Numbered from the stretch's first letter, positions 37,601 through 42,530 are shown. The stretch: 64,000 nucleotides of DNA from Azotimanducus chitobiosivorans (GCA_965200235.1 OZ241339.1:1240001-1304000); one strand, 5' to 3'. Numbers and translations: made by a program. The notes: generated by a model not told the origin, from the letters alone.

Positions 37601-39192
37601 GTCGTCTCGTCGTTGCTGCTGGGGATTTCCGTCCAATCCCCCCAAGAGACGGTCGTGCCTGTCCCTTGGCGGTACTGGTAATTGTCGATGGTGTCGTCGG
37701 ACGGGTCGGTCCAGGCGAGCGTCACCTCGGTGTCGCCCGCTGTGGCGGTGAGGCCGGCCGGGGCGGCGGGGGCAGCCATGTCGTCGTCGACGATGGTCAG
37801 CGTGTACGTAGTCATGCTGCCGAGGTCGTAGTCCGCCCCGTCGGTCAAGGTGAATATCGCCGTCTCGTCTCCTTCGACAAGCTCGTCATCATTGATCTGC
37901 GTAAAGAAGGAAGCTGTGGTCGCGTTCGCGGGCACCGTCGCGGAACCCGTTGCCGTGTAGTCAGTACCACGGCTCCCGGTGCCGCTTGTCGTGTACGGCA
38001 CCGTGAGCGCCCCGGATGGGGCCGGATTGATGCTGAGACTGATGGTATGCAGACCACTCCCCATACCTTCGACTTGGCTCGCCGCCGCGGTCGAGAATTC
38101 CACCACCGGCACGGTCTGCGCCTGGGCGACGGGCGTTGCGGTCACGGTGGCCGACGCCGTGCCATTCACCGTCCCGTCCACGGCGCGCACTTGGAAGCTG
38201 TACTGTGTGCCGTTGGTCAGGCCGGTCACCGTGTGGCTCGTTGTGGTGGCGCTGCTGCTGGTGATGTCCGTCCACGATCCCCAACTGACGGTCGTGCCCG
38301 TTCCTTGGCGGAGCTGGTACTTGTCGATGGCGCTGTTGGATGGGTCGGTCCAGGTGAGAGTTACCTGCGCGTCGCCCGCCGTGGCGGTGAGGCCTGCCGG
38401 GGCGTCCGGCGGGTTTTCCGATCCGAAGATTTGGATAAACGGCAGTTGTTGTACGCGGCTCCAACTGCCGGAGCCAAAGCGCCTGAGATTTTGTCGGATC
38501 ATCCAGCCGAAGGCGTTGACTTGCTCGTCACCTCTCGTCGCGCCGGTCCTGACTGACAGCGGCACCGACAAGCCTTGATTCTGCGGCACATCCAGCATCA
38601 GGGCGTAGAGGGTGCTCGGTTCCAGCTTGATGCCGCCGGCCGGGGCGGTGAAGGTGTTATCCCCCAGCGACCCGGTGGCGGGATCAGTGAAAGTGCCGAT
38701 CACCGTGCCGCCCGGGTTTGCGCTGGCGACATTGCGAATGGTGACCGTCAGCCGACTCAGGTCGGTGGCGCTTGGCGTCTCCATGAACCGAATCCGAACA
38801 TTGGCCACGCTGTAGCCTGTGGGGTGGGTGCCGGTCATGAATACGATGCCTACATCGTTATTCGCACCAAACGTGATTGATGCAGGCACGTCTGAGCCGG
38901 TGGAGACGCTGTTGCCTGCCAGCAACTGGGGCGTTTGCGCCGCCGCCGAGGTGGCCAGCAGCGCCGCCAGCAGGGGCAGGGCGAGCCATGCGAGGGCCGG
39001 AGCGCGGCGCGATGAACGCTGGCGCGGGGTGGAATCAAGCAGGGGGCGACGCTGGTACGCCGTGGGCGCACTCACGACCGGACCCGGTCTGCGGTCTGCG
39101 GTCTGCGGTCTGCGGTCTGCGGTCTGCGGTCTGCGGTCTGCGGTCTGCGGTCTGCGGTCTGCGGTCTGCGGTCTGCGGTCTGCGGTCAACAT
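22666..39192 (-). CDS. Giant autotransporter with FN3, Calx-beta and Ig-like repeats
   Basis: About 5,508 aa from ATG 39192; a TTG at 39225 would add 11 residues and a GTG at 39075 would remove 39. In order: a 7-residue repeat coded by heptanucleotides; a signal peptide (ALAWLALPLLAALLATSAAA then AQ); a beta-rich domain; 11 fibronectin type III domains (pattern PTGLTATAGD...VTLTWTDP...YEYRQG); many Calx-beta-like domains (ending in TVTDDD or TITDND); a putative Ig domain (FSYQFPADAFTDADSDTLSY); two Ig-like domains with NEPVTGFAATDITVTGG; two copies of a helical module; and a C-terminal beta barrel ending in the aromatic AYRW. It should be secreted through its own barrel and displayed on the surface, for adhesion, matrix binding or contact functions. 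Very high G+C at third positions creates long antisense ORFs. Neighbours on both sides encode coiled-coil membrane proteins. Confidence 0.9.
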   Translation of the reverse strand: MLTADRRPQTADRRPQTADRRPQTADRRPQTADRRPGPVVSAPTAYQRRPLLDSTPRQRSSRRAPALAWLALPLLAALLATSAAAQTPQLLAGNSVSTGSDVPASITFGANNDVGIVFMTGTHPTGYSVANVRIRFMETPSATDLSRLTVTIRNVASANPGGTVIGTFTDPATGSLGDNTFTAPAGGIKLEPSTLYALMLDVPQNQGLSVPLSVRTGATRGDEQVNAFGWMIRQNLRRFGSGSWSRVQQLPFIQIFGSENPPDAPAGLTATAGDAQVTLTWTDPSNSAIDKYQLRQGTGTTVSWGSWTDITSSSATTTSHTVTGLTNGTQYSFQVRAVDGTVNGTASATVTATPVAQAQTVPVVEFSTAAASQVEGMGSGLHTISLSINPAPSGALTVPYTTSGTGSRGTDYTATGSATVPANATTASFFTQINDDELVEGDETAIFTLTDGADYDLGSMTTYTLTIVDDDMAAPAAPAGLTATAGDTEVTLAWTDPSDDTIDNYQYRQGTGTTVSWGDWTEIPSSNDETTSHTITGLTNGTQYSFQVRAVDGTTNGTESATVTATPVAANRAPTVAKALPDRQAPTGQAFSYQFPADAFTDADSDTLSYTATQGDGSALPTWLTFTQASRTFAGTPQSGNAGTVTVRVTADDGNGGTVTDSFDIEVAAAAANVSLTISFDPFEDNEDAEVAVELSAAVSGAAVEVYLTATDGTATKGADYAAGTETGPGGAAGLYKVTIAAGMTSATLSIALTDDAILEGDETFTVAIADIVSTEVIGRGATTTVTVTIADSESGATASPTSLNLRETAGSVLQSEGTYTLVLTTPPTADVTVAVDALDPDIATAEPASLTFTSTTWDMPQMVTVTAVPDDIVNPGGRRSGDIYNTLTSADRRFPSSIIPRVAVAVEDDDTAGLAFVPDELTVNEGADATYTVALTSEPTGNVTVTVAGASGEVEFDTDTGTDGNQNTLSFTTSDWNSGKTVTVLAGQDDDAANDSATLTHTASGGGYNSVTGDLDVTVTDDDSATVILAVSSSGAITEGGSALTITATRSEANASGAALEFPIQVKTADTTAQGNDYTALAANISIADGDSTGTTTFAVTDDNADEPPEKVVVELHTPPDGTELGAATEVEITITDNDATAVTLAGAAGNVEEGDTKTFTVSLSRGLVNGEALDVPLTFGGEATRNTDYTTACASATGVTCHDLNSVADGNMPRVTFTGSALSATATSVTLTLTALTDTAKESGGETVDIDLGALSSSSGTGLGGGASGSTTLATFSIIDPPGVTFVESGGSTVVTEGDTTVVDTFTAVLDTQPEPAGSNVNVRARATAASRIELEGGDVGDVFSGDEQLSFPNAQWNGPQTYRVRATAARDGTDTPGSRREEEVTFTAAHFGGSTYDSVTVDPLTVTVIDSDPTSVTLARVGMGVVAEGGTATLTVTLGRDLIANETVTAPLTVSGTGVTAGDYTLALSAGGSLNNGVTLNTSTPYTAAQPAVVFTGSDTGTQQVATLTLTAAADGVSESNETLSVGFGSVTSNLDRADASTSGTDGTSTAGAPVAIVIGAAAPAAPGGLMATAGDRQVKLTWTDPSDSNIDGYEYRQGSGSPFAWGSWTSITGSDDTTVSHTVTGLANGTQYSFQIRAVVGTTNGTESATVTATPAAAPDAPTGLTATAGDAEIALSWDDPDDSDIDKYQYRQGTGSPVVWGSWMDIESSGATTTAHTVASLTNGTEYSFQIRAADGTANSTASNTATATPVAAGAPAAPTGLTATPGDGEVSLTWTNPGNNAITGYQYRIWNRNWGAWTTLGGAGAGSTGFTLSPLTNGEEHRFQLRAIAGALLGAASAAVSAIPGSGPAAPTGLRAVPGSGQVTLYWTNPGDSDISRYQWQVDGYMWAEMAGSNAATTKYVATGLGNGTALRFRIRAFSSNAAGAASAWVSVTPKSTADATVQFARSNESAVEGGSAAAVDVSLSATVSTDVTVYITAGGGTATKGDDYAAGTVTGPDGATGRYSVTIPAGMTSATLSIAITDDSAVEIPEIFTLTIADVVSTAVIGRGSSVQTDVTILDNDEGIVLSAVSVNVTEPTGTDTYTVRLGAEPTHNVVVAVAPQTAGVVTVAPASLTFTDSTWSTPQMVTVTAVNDDIDNPSNVRSANIEHTPTSTDSRFTANILPVSVMDDDTAGFKFTPTALTVAENASGSYTVALTSEPTANVTVTVAGAVGEVTFDTNPDMAGTQTTPLTFTAGTWDTPQTVTVLAADDADTANDSATLSHSASGGGYNSVTGNLVVTVTDDDAAAPNAPTGLTATKGNARVTLSWTDPSDSDIDSYEYRQGSGSPFAWGSWTGISGSTATTVSHTVTGLTNGTQYSFQVRAVDGTANGAASGTVTATPAPPPGKPANLAGAAGDGEAVLTWDNPNNSAITGYEYSYAVSGRLVGWTAMPGSGAGTTTYTLTGLDNGSTYQIRIRALAGSARGTQSDLVTVTLPVVLPTVTIAAGASPVAEGAAASFTLTVDRTLVSALSVTVGVADAPNADFVASGGEGNRMVSIPTSGSATFTVATVGDSADEPSGPVTATVATGTDYAIGSPRVDRVTVTDNDATSVTLAGAAANVEEGGEKTFTVTLGRGLVNGEILPVPLTFGGAATRGTDYTTACPSTLPTGVTCNNLDTATTPTVTFTGPTTGTTAESVTLTLTAETDSATEGSETVTIGLGTLTGTGLDGGASGSGSLSFSITDPPPGVTVAETGGSTVVTEGGGDEDTFTVVLDARPGSPLVRVTAAAGSGVELEGTDSNTAFSASEVIEFSSQDGRTTSWNAPQTVTVRAAAASENATDTPGSRAAAQVTFTTDEVAGTAYDGLTVPPLSVTVIDNDPTTVTLARTGTGVVAEGGTATLTVMLGRDLIANETVTAPLTVSGTGVTASDYTLILASGGSLNNGVTLNAGSPYSAAQPAVVFTGSDTGTQQVATLTLTAATDGDANETLSIGFGSVTSNLDRADPSTDGTGGTSTAGAPVAIVIGTADTDAPTLSIEVPDKINVRTAFMATFTFNEPVTGFAATDITVTGGTKGALTGSGATYTMPVTPTGAAGDVTVRVAQDAVTDGSGNSGPASAVADTAVWDNTAPTLDINNVPETISDRSPFTVEFDFSELVTYFDTESIAVTGGAKGTLMAAGSYAYDLPITPDGDADVVIEVEANAASDGVNTGPASTVTATAAWEPPAPTGLTAEAGNAQVMLRWTDPFNDVIDGYQYRQGTGTTVTWGSWTDIANSDDETTTHTVTGLANGTAYSFQIRAVNGPAESAESNTAAAMPAAPALVFTPASLRVDEGGSGSYTVALNIRPSAGVTVTVASDNADVTADTDTGTNGDQNTLTFTTTDWATGKTVTVSAAQDDDTTNDTATLSHTATGGGYNSVTGDLAVTVTDDDSPSVTLSVSAASITEGGSALTLTATRSEANTSGATLNFPIRVKTASTTAQGNDYTALAANIGIANNASTGTTTFAVTNDSADEPPETVVVELHTPPAGTVLGATREVEITITDNDATTVTLAGAAGNVEEGGTKTFTVTLGRGLAGGEILPVPLTFGGGAARGTDYTTTCATATGVACQDLNNVDQGNNPRVTFTGPSAASITLTLSATADNTAETGDETVDIDLGTLNANSGTNLGGGASGTDTLAAFSITDPPPDAPAAPKGLAATAGNARVTLGWTDPGDGDIDSYEYRQGSGSPFSWGSWTNISGSTAATVSHTVTGLANGTAYSFQIRALDGTLASAASNTATATPMGPVTLTISPASVTVDEGRDGARTEVEFTLTLSAARGTGTDITVVTIGTGASENSDFVPGPYTVTIPAGQREAKLRIAILDDDFDANDDDETFNVLVNAGSLPAGVTLGAPDRATVTIRDDDAPPPAPTGLTAEAGDRRVVLAWAYAPPAVDRTSGFEYRARAGGAAWGAWTAVPGGAGRRGHTVTGLANGTEHTFEVRARTRNGLTGPASGQAMATPDSAASVLAAEVRTWISEDSCDTNCAARLRRALKALGGSGTDLDNVMPLTHREALALAFTDTARSARWGRVSTALRGLEAERVRVSIAALTAGPVAEGAVLSFRLTASEAPAADLAVSVAVEDVQASPDAARESDFVAEAMRTVTIQSGQATAEFTVRTVDDGAAEPGGFVNATLEGSLDYAPGARWGASVEVADNDAPDTVRRPVATVSGGAGITEGVGAVFTLTVAPPPSTSLAVSVNITQDGDFAASGQIGARTVTVGAGGTATFTVATEDDGADEDDGAIRATLTAGVGYAMGTPATASVAVADNDDAPPTPPGTTFVPDGTLVANIRQWRSETQHGQAHVDRWTRVLIALGVETGTLEPMSSSEAQGYADRGWTRWTPVVAELERKEAHNAQPVTPVTPVTPPPALPTVTVSGDGAVTEGTGASFTVSRTGGTAEALTVLLAVSEDTSGGRDFVAADDEGNKEVVIQAGSATATFTVPTAGDSVDEPDGAVTLALRTSSAYTRGAPSSGTVAVSDDDGATPPPPTLPTVTVAAAADGPVTEGGTLSFTLRASAAPASDLTVRYRVADAAGGDFVASGGEGQQTAVIAAGQTSVDVTVSTTADSTDEPDGQVAVTVAAGEGYTVGTPATAETAVADDDATTVTLSGPSGDIAEAGGAKTFTVTLGRAPVAGEWVRVPLMLGGTATRAADWTATCAQAPGVRCFGLNSSDRPSIDFFFATGEGASATARVTLTAVADSVDEGAGETVTVALGTPETNAGGGATGTGTLGFTISDDDDPLPAVSVADGVGVTEGTDATFTLTVSPAPAADLTVSYTVADADGADFLLRANEGANTVVIGADATSASVTVPTVADSTDEPDGEVTLTLSAGAGYRLGTASATVTVADDDATTGPTLSISDAQVAEGGNMPFTITLSVPSRERVCFDARTRDSTPRSATAGTDYTPNLWNASRYLPCFRPGHTTLRLWIKTWNDAHDDPGETFEMVLSNPRGATIADAVAVGTITNDDPLPAAYLARFGRAAAEQALGGVAGRMAAERAPGLRGSFAGRPAGAGGAGETASGAAAEDRSGVGAGAAGSGVRFGTGLGGMAPGQPPAARPGARPSGAGPSMGMGEALLNSSFTLTGAEDAAGGSLAFWGRASRSRFEGAERGEGTGTTLDGAAATAMAGADYARGGWLVGLALTRSMSEGGYRAAGAGAPCPGPGGSAVDMAVCAPEGLGEGRVEVSLTAAVPYAAWRASERLEAWGAAGYGTGGVTLSTMGESYSAGTKWRMAAAGLRGGLLGGAAGPALSVVSDALWARTESAAARGLAASDSAVTRLRLGLEGSWRFGFAGGGSLTPKVEVGARHDGGDAETGFGVELGGGLRWSEPRLGLALDVSGRTLLTHGDGGAEDMGLSAALSFDPVPSTGLGPSLSLRQDMGGRASGGLDALFQSDIPRGQAGGVDAAGRWALEAAWGVPAFGGRFAATPLLGFGQVPGGRDFSVGWRLAPDGDDAPDLSLGVRAARREGGPAGAEHGLEIDLAYRW
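22669..23915 (-). other. Autotransporter beta-barrel domain of the giant protein
   Basis: About 415 C-terminal residues from GEALLNSSFTLTG to the final HGLEIDLAYRW show alternating amphipathic strands: GSLAFWGRASRSRF, GGWLVGLALTRSMSEGGY, VSLTAAVPYAAWRAS and LRLGLEGSWRFGF. The terminal Trp is typical of outer-membrane barrels recognised by BAM. A Gly/Ala-rich linker (YLARFGRAAAEQALGGVAGR) precedes it. Confidence 0.85.
26055..26320 (-). repeat. Helical module, copy 2, inside the giant protein
   Basis: The encoded segment reads LVANIRQWRSETQHGQAHVD, then RWTRVLIALGV, a short loop with EPMSSSEAQGYADRGWTRW and TPVVAELERKE. It is predicted helical and stands out from the beta-rich repeats around it. 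It resembles the segment coded at 27000-27235. Confidence 0.6.
27000..27235 (-). repeat. Helical module, copy 1, inside the giant protein
   Basis: The encoded segment reads VLAAEVRTWISEDSCDTNCA, then ARLRRALKALGG, a loop with VMPLTHREALALAFTD and ARWGRVSTALRGLEAER. It shares the pattern (V/I)RxW.SE, R...AL, MxxxEA, RWxxV and LE with the copy at 26.1-26.3 kb. It also carries two of the rare cysteines in the protein (CDTNC). Confidence 0.6.
39086..39187. repeat. Heptanucleotide tandem repeat (14.6 units of GGTCTGC)
   Basis: The unit GGTCTGC on the plus strand (GCAGACC on the coding strand) repeats 14 times plus four bases with no mismatch. It lies just after the ATG at 39192 and is translated as ADRRPQT repeats (three units per seven codons). 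Seven is not a multiple of three, so adding or losing one unit shifts the frame of the giant gene. If the true start is GTG 39075, the array would instead lie in the leader. Confidence 0.95.
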
Positions 39193-39313
39193 TGTTGTAC
39201 GCCTGCCCCTCCCATCCTTGGTCAAGCTATTTTGGCTGCTTTTTAACTTCTGCGCAAGAAGCGCATCTCGTCAGCGCCAAGCGGGCGCGCTGTTTCGCCC
39301 GTTCTGCGTCCGG

Positions 39314-40159
39314 TCACCCCGCCGCGAACAGCTGCGTCAAGCCAACCACCAGCCCCACGATCACGCCGGCCTGCGCGAACATGGCGCCGACCATCCATTT
39401 CAGCAGTTCGTTCTTGGACTCAACTATCTTCCGCTCCAAGTCGCCCTTGAGCTCGGCCATCTGACGCTCCAGATCGCCTTTCAGCTCGGCCATTTGCCGC
39501 TCCAGGTCGCCCTTGAACTCGGCCATCTGCCGCTCTAGGCCGCCCTTGAACTCAAGCAGGTCATGCTTCGTCATCGCCGCATGCTCTTGCAGGTCCTGCT
39601 TGGTGGCAGCCTCAAGCTCGATCAGGTGCTGCTTCACCGCCGCCGCATGCTCTTGCAGGTCCTGCTTGGTGGCAGCCTCAAGCTCGATCAGGCTCTGCTT
39701 CACCGCCGCCGCATGCTCTTGCAGGTCCTGCTTGGTGGCAGCCTCAAGCTCGATCAGGCTCTGCTTGGTCGCCGCCGCATGCTCTTCCAGGTTCCGCTCG
39801 GTGGCAGCCTGAAGCTCGATCAGGCTCTGCTTGGTCGCCGCTGCATGCTCTTCCAGGTTCCGCTCGGTGGCAGCCTCAAGCTCAAGTAGGTTCTGCTTCG
39901 CCGCCGCCTGATGCTCTTGCAGGTCCTGCTTGGTAGCAACTTCAAGCTCGATCAGGTTCTGCTTCGTCGCCGCCTGATGCTCTTGCAGGCTCTGCTGAGT
40001 GGAAGCCTCAAACTCAAGTAGGTTCCGCTTGGTCGCCAGGTTGCTGTTCAGCAGGCTCACCTGCTCGTCCGCCAGCGCTTCCGCCTGCGTCTCGGTGAAC
40101 CCGTTGTCCGTCAGGCGCTTGACGAACCTGTGCGTATCAAATGCGATCGCTTCGCTCAT
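39314..40159 (-). CDS. Coiled-coil membrane-anchored protein with 22-residue repeats (CCDC90/DUF1640-like)
   Basis: This 281-aa protein starts MSEAIAFDTHRFVKRLTDNG, then FTETQAEALADEQVSLLNSN, which matches the CCDC90/DUF1640 N-terminal helix. A long coiled coil follows, made of about ten half-repeats of the type TKQDLQEHAAAVKQSLIELE, then four 11-residue repeats of the type LERQMAELKGD. One C-terminal TM helix (VGAMFAQAGVIVGLVVGLTQ) ends the protein. ATG 40159 is chosen because it gives the family start; the frame is open to 40237. It lies 88 bases upstream of the giant gene TTG, on the same strand, and may share its transcript. An IS1380-like element sits 80 bp upstream. Confidence 0.75.
   Translation of the reverse strand: MSEAIAFDTHRFVKRLTDNGFTETQAEALADEQVSLLNSNLATKRNLLEFEASTQQSLQEHQAATKQNLIELEVATKQDLQEHQAAAKQNLLELEAATERNLEEHAAATKQSLIELQAATERNLEEHAAATKQSLIELEAATKQDLQEHAAAVKQSLIELEAATKQDLQEHAAAVKQHLIELEAATKQDLQEHAAMTKHDLLEFKGGLERQMAEFKGDLERQMAELKGDLERQMAELKGDLERKIVESKNELLKWMVGAMFAQAGVIVGLVVGLTQLFAAG
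39556..39990. repeat. 66-bp tandem repeats coding for the coiled coil
   Basis: A 66-bp unit containing TGCTCTTGCAGGTCCTGCTT recurs about six times with small changes; adjacent units near 39590-39780 are almost identical. The unit is a multiple of three and codes for 22 residues (two 11-residue hendecads). Copy-number change would therefore alter rod length without shifting the frame. Confidence 0.8.
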
Positions 40160-40238
40160 GGCGGCAGTGCCCGGCACCGTCGAAGCGTATGATTTTACTA
40201 CAGGAGCGAGTTCCCGTTTCAGGGTAGAGTGGTCCAAT

Positions 40239-41851
40239 CCCTAATTCCCTGATAAGGAAAAGGAAGGAAGCGAGGGAGGGCGCACGCTGACAGGCGTAGT
40301 TTGGCAAAATGCCGGTATCGTTTAAGTCACCCGGCAGGTGCGCCCATGAAGAAGATTATAGAACCAAACCCGGCGAAGGTGGAGACGGAGTTCACGGACG
40401 CGCTGCTGACGGGGTGCGGGGGGTGGTCGGTGCTGGCGAGGCTGGCGAAGAAGCTCGGGCTGCTGAGGCAGCTGTCGGAATGCGTGCGGGTGAAGACGCG
40501 CGCGCGCGGCGCGTCGGACGGGGAGGTGCTGTGGAGCCTGGTGGCGTCGCTGTCGGCGGGGAACGGTTCGCTGTCGGACCTGGACGCGCTGAGGGCGGAC
40601 GCGGTGGGGAAGCGGCTGCTGGGGCTGCGGAGGGCGCCGAGCGGCCGGCGCGCCGGGGAGTGGCTGTCGCGTCTTGGGAAGTCGGAGGTGCGGGCGCTGC
40701 TTGGGGTGGCGAGGGGGTTCGCGAAGCGGGTGGCGCCGGACGTGGTGTCGCACGAAGTGTCGGAGAAGGGGTACGTGCCGGTGTTCGTGGACGGGACGGG
40801 CATCGAGGTGGACGGGGCGCTGTTCGAGGGCGCGGGGAAGCTGTACGACGGGCGCCGGGGGTACTGGCTGCACGGGGTGTTCGTCGGGGGGCTGTGGGCG
40901 AGCGGTCGGCTGCGGCGGGGCGGCGTGGACGTGGCGGGCGGCTGGCGCGGGCAGTTGGAGCATGACGTGGCGCCGCTGCTGCCGGAAGGGGCGCCGGTGT
41001 GGCTGCGTGCGGACAACGCGTACTACCGGGGGAAGCTGGTCGAGTTCTGCCGCGAGCGCGGGTGGGACTATTCGATCAGCCTGACGGACGACCGCAAGCG
41101 GGGGCCGGTGCTGGACGTGCTGGAGGGGCTGCCGGAGTCGGCGTGGGAGGACATCGGGATGGGCGAGCAGGCGACGTTCTCGCTGCACCGTCCGGAGGGC
41201 TGGGAGGAGCAGTGGTACGTGGTCGTGCGCAAGCTGGTGGAAGGGAGGCAGAAGGTGCTGATCCCGGCGCACACGGTGATCCTGGTGTCGCGGAACGACC
41301 TGCCCTTGAAGGAGCTGGTGCGGCGGCACCGGGGGAAGCAGGGGCAGGAGAACGCGTTCAAGGGGCCGCTGGTGGAGCTTGGTCTGCACCACCCGCCGTG
41401 CCGGGGATACCGGGCGAACCAGGCGTTCTACGCGTGCGGGCAGCTGGCGCAGCTGCTGCTGGTGGCGATGCAGTACGGGCTGCTGCCGAAGGCGGCGAGG
41501 AAGCACGGGCTGCGGCCGCTGGTGCGGCACGCGGTGCGGACGGTGGCGAGGCTGGTGCGCACCGGCAGGCGGCAGGTGCTGCGCTTCGCGAAGAACAATT
41601 TCCGGCTGGACTGGCTGTACTGGTGCGCGGTGCGGCTTGAGTGACGCCCCGCGGGGCGCGCCCTGGCGCAACGGGCGGGCGCTGCCGGGGGCGGCGGGCT
41701 GGTGCCTGCCCGGGCCGGAGCAGAGGGCGAAAACGCCCGTGTCCCGGACGCAAATCAGCGGCAAATCGCCTCCCCATCCTAGTTCTTGAACTTAACACCA
41801 AGACAAGCCGCGCAAGAAACTCAACTCTGCTGCCTTAACAGGGGATTGAGG
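40239..41851 (+). mobile_element. IS1380-like insertion sequence with 9-bp target duplication
   Basis: Imperfect terminal repeats: the left end starts CCCTAATTCCCTGATAAGG and the right end, read inward, starts CCTCAATCCCCTGTTAAGG (15 of 19 match). TGGTCCAAT abuts both ends (40230-40238 and 41852-41860), a clean 9-bp direct repeat. The element is 1,613 bp, holds one transposase gene and has about 200 bp of GC-rich non-coding sequence after it. Confidence 0.85.
40346..41644 (+). CDS. DDE transposase, IS1380-like
   Basis: This 432-aa transposase begins MKKIIEPNPAKVETEFTDAL. Candidate catalytic acids are the Asp in PVFVDGTGIEVDG, the Asp in WLRADNAYYRGKLV and the Glu in HRGKQGQENAFKG. The C-terminal CRGYRANQAFYACGQLAQLL resembles the end of IS1380-type DDE domains. 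ATG 40346 is preferred over the in-frame start at 40301, which lies in the leader. The gene is intact and very GC-rich, so it may still be active. Confidence 0.85.
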   Translation: MKKIIEPNPAKVETEFTDALLTGCGGWSVLARLAKKLGLLRQLSECVRVKTRARGASDGEVLWSLVASLSAGNGSLSDLDALRADAVGKRLLGLRRAPSGRRAGEWLSRLGKSEVRALLGVARGFAKRVAPDVVSHEVSEKGYVPVFVDGTGIEVDGALFEGAGKLYDGRRGYWLHGVFVGGLWASGRLRRGGVDVAGGWRGQLEHDVAPLLPEGAPVWLRADNAYYRGKLVEFCRERGWDYSISLTDDRKRGPVLDVLEGLPESAWEDIGMGEQATFSLHRPEGWEEQWYVVVRKLVEGRQKVLIPAHTVILVSRNDLPLKELVRRHRGKQGQENAFKGPLVELGLHHPPCRGYRANQAFYACGQLAQLLLVAMQYGLLPKAARKHGLRPLVRHAVRTVARLVRTGRRQVLRFAKNNFRLDWLYWCAVRLE

Positions 41852-41959
41852 TGGTCCAATGCGACATGACGCTGAAGGGGTCGCGTTGAGGATCATTGGA
41901 GAGGGATCGTGACACTTCAAAGCCAACAGCTACCAACAATGGCGCAGGTTCTGGCCTTT

Positions 41960-42022
41960 CTAGGAGCCTGCACCATAGGCGGGTGTTTCGATTGTCCGAC
42001 TTCCTACGGCGCAGGCTCCTAG
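41960..42022. repeat. 63-bp inverted-repeat miniature bounded by CTAG
   Basis: CTAGGAGCCTGC at the left pairs with GCAGGCTCCTAG at the right, with further partial pairing (CCATAGG with CCTACGG). The outermost bases GGAGCCTG match the terminus of the IS5-like element at 45.2 kb, so this may be its internally deleted remnant. The right CTAG is shared with the next element. Confidence 0.55.
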
Positions 42023-42328
42023 TGTCCTGTCCCATAAATAAGTGTGGATTCAGCGCGCAGGAGAAGGGCTGTGGCAAGGCGCGTTCCGCAGGCAATACTT
42101 TGCCGTATTGCCAAGGGATGCAACGCGGCCACAGCCCTTCTCCTGCGCGCCCTTCGGGAGTGGGCACAATCGCCGACCGACATTCTTGCGAGGGTGCCCC
42201 TCGCGCCTTCTGGCTGAGGGCTCCGTTGCAGCCCTTGGCAATATGCCCGATATTCCCTGCGGACTGCGCCTTGCCGTCGGCGATTGTGCCCACTCTGAAT
42301 CACACTTATTTATGGGACAGGACACTAG
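42019..42328. mobile_element. Non-autonomous palindromic element, type 1, copy A
   Basis: Terminal inverted repeats GTGTCCTGTCCCATAAATAA are followed by GTGTG and GATTC; CTAG lies at both borders. Inside are two hairpin modules. One has arms CGCGCAGGAGAAGGGCTGTG; the other has arms GAGTGGGCACAATCGCCG. Each encloses the same core motif (CAAGGCGC, CGCAGG, AATA, TATT, CCAAGGG, GCAACG). ORFs here are by-products of the palindromes. No transposase. Confidence 0.85.
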
Positions 42329-42530
42329 TGCTCCGTCAAACTAAAAATGAGGTGTCAGCGCGCCCACAAGCGCCCAGATGCAAGGCGCGGCCCGCAGGGA
42401 ATACCTGGCCGTATTTCCAAGGGCCGCAACGGAGCCCTCAGCCAAAAGGCGCGAGGGGCACCCTCGCAAGAATGTCGATGGGCGCTTGTGGGCGCGCTGA
42501 CACCTCATTTTTAGTTTGACGGAGCACTAG
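42325..42530. mobile_element. Non-autonomous palindromic element, type 2
   Basis: Perfect terminal inverted repeats of about 49 bp start GTGCTCCGTCAAACTAAAAA and include the arm GCGCGCCCACAAGCGCCC. They are bordered by CTAG, the left one shared with copy A. The centre carries the same core as type 1 plus a block CGAGGGGCACCCTCGCAAGA that also occurs, inverted, in type 1 copies A and C. No ORF. Confidence 0.85.

Noticed and set aside
40322..41764. A 480-codon minus-strand ORF
   Set aside because: Antisense to the IS1380-like transposase; Pro/His/Arg-rich.
41896..42519. A 207-codon ORF across the palindromic elements (also ORFs at 43540-44073 and 55176-55877)
   Set aside because: They run through inverted repeats in both directions and share no protein-like features; by-products of the palindromes.
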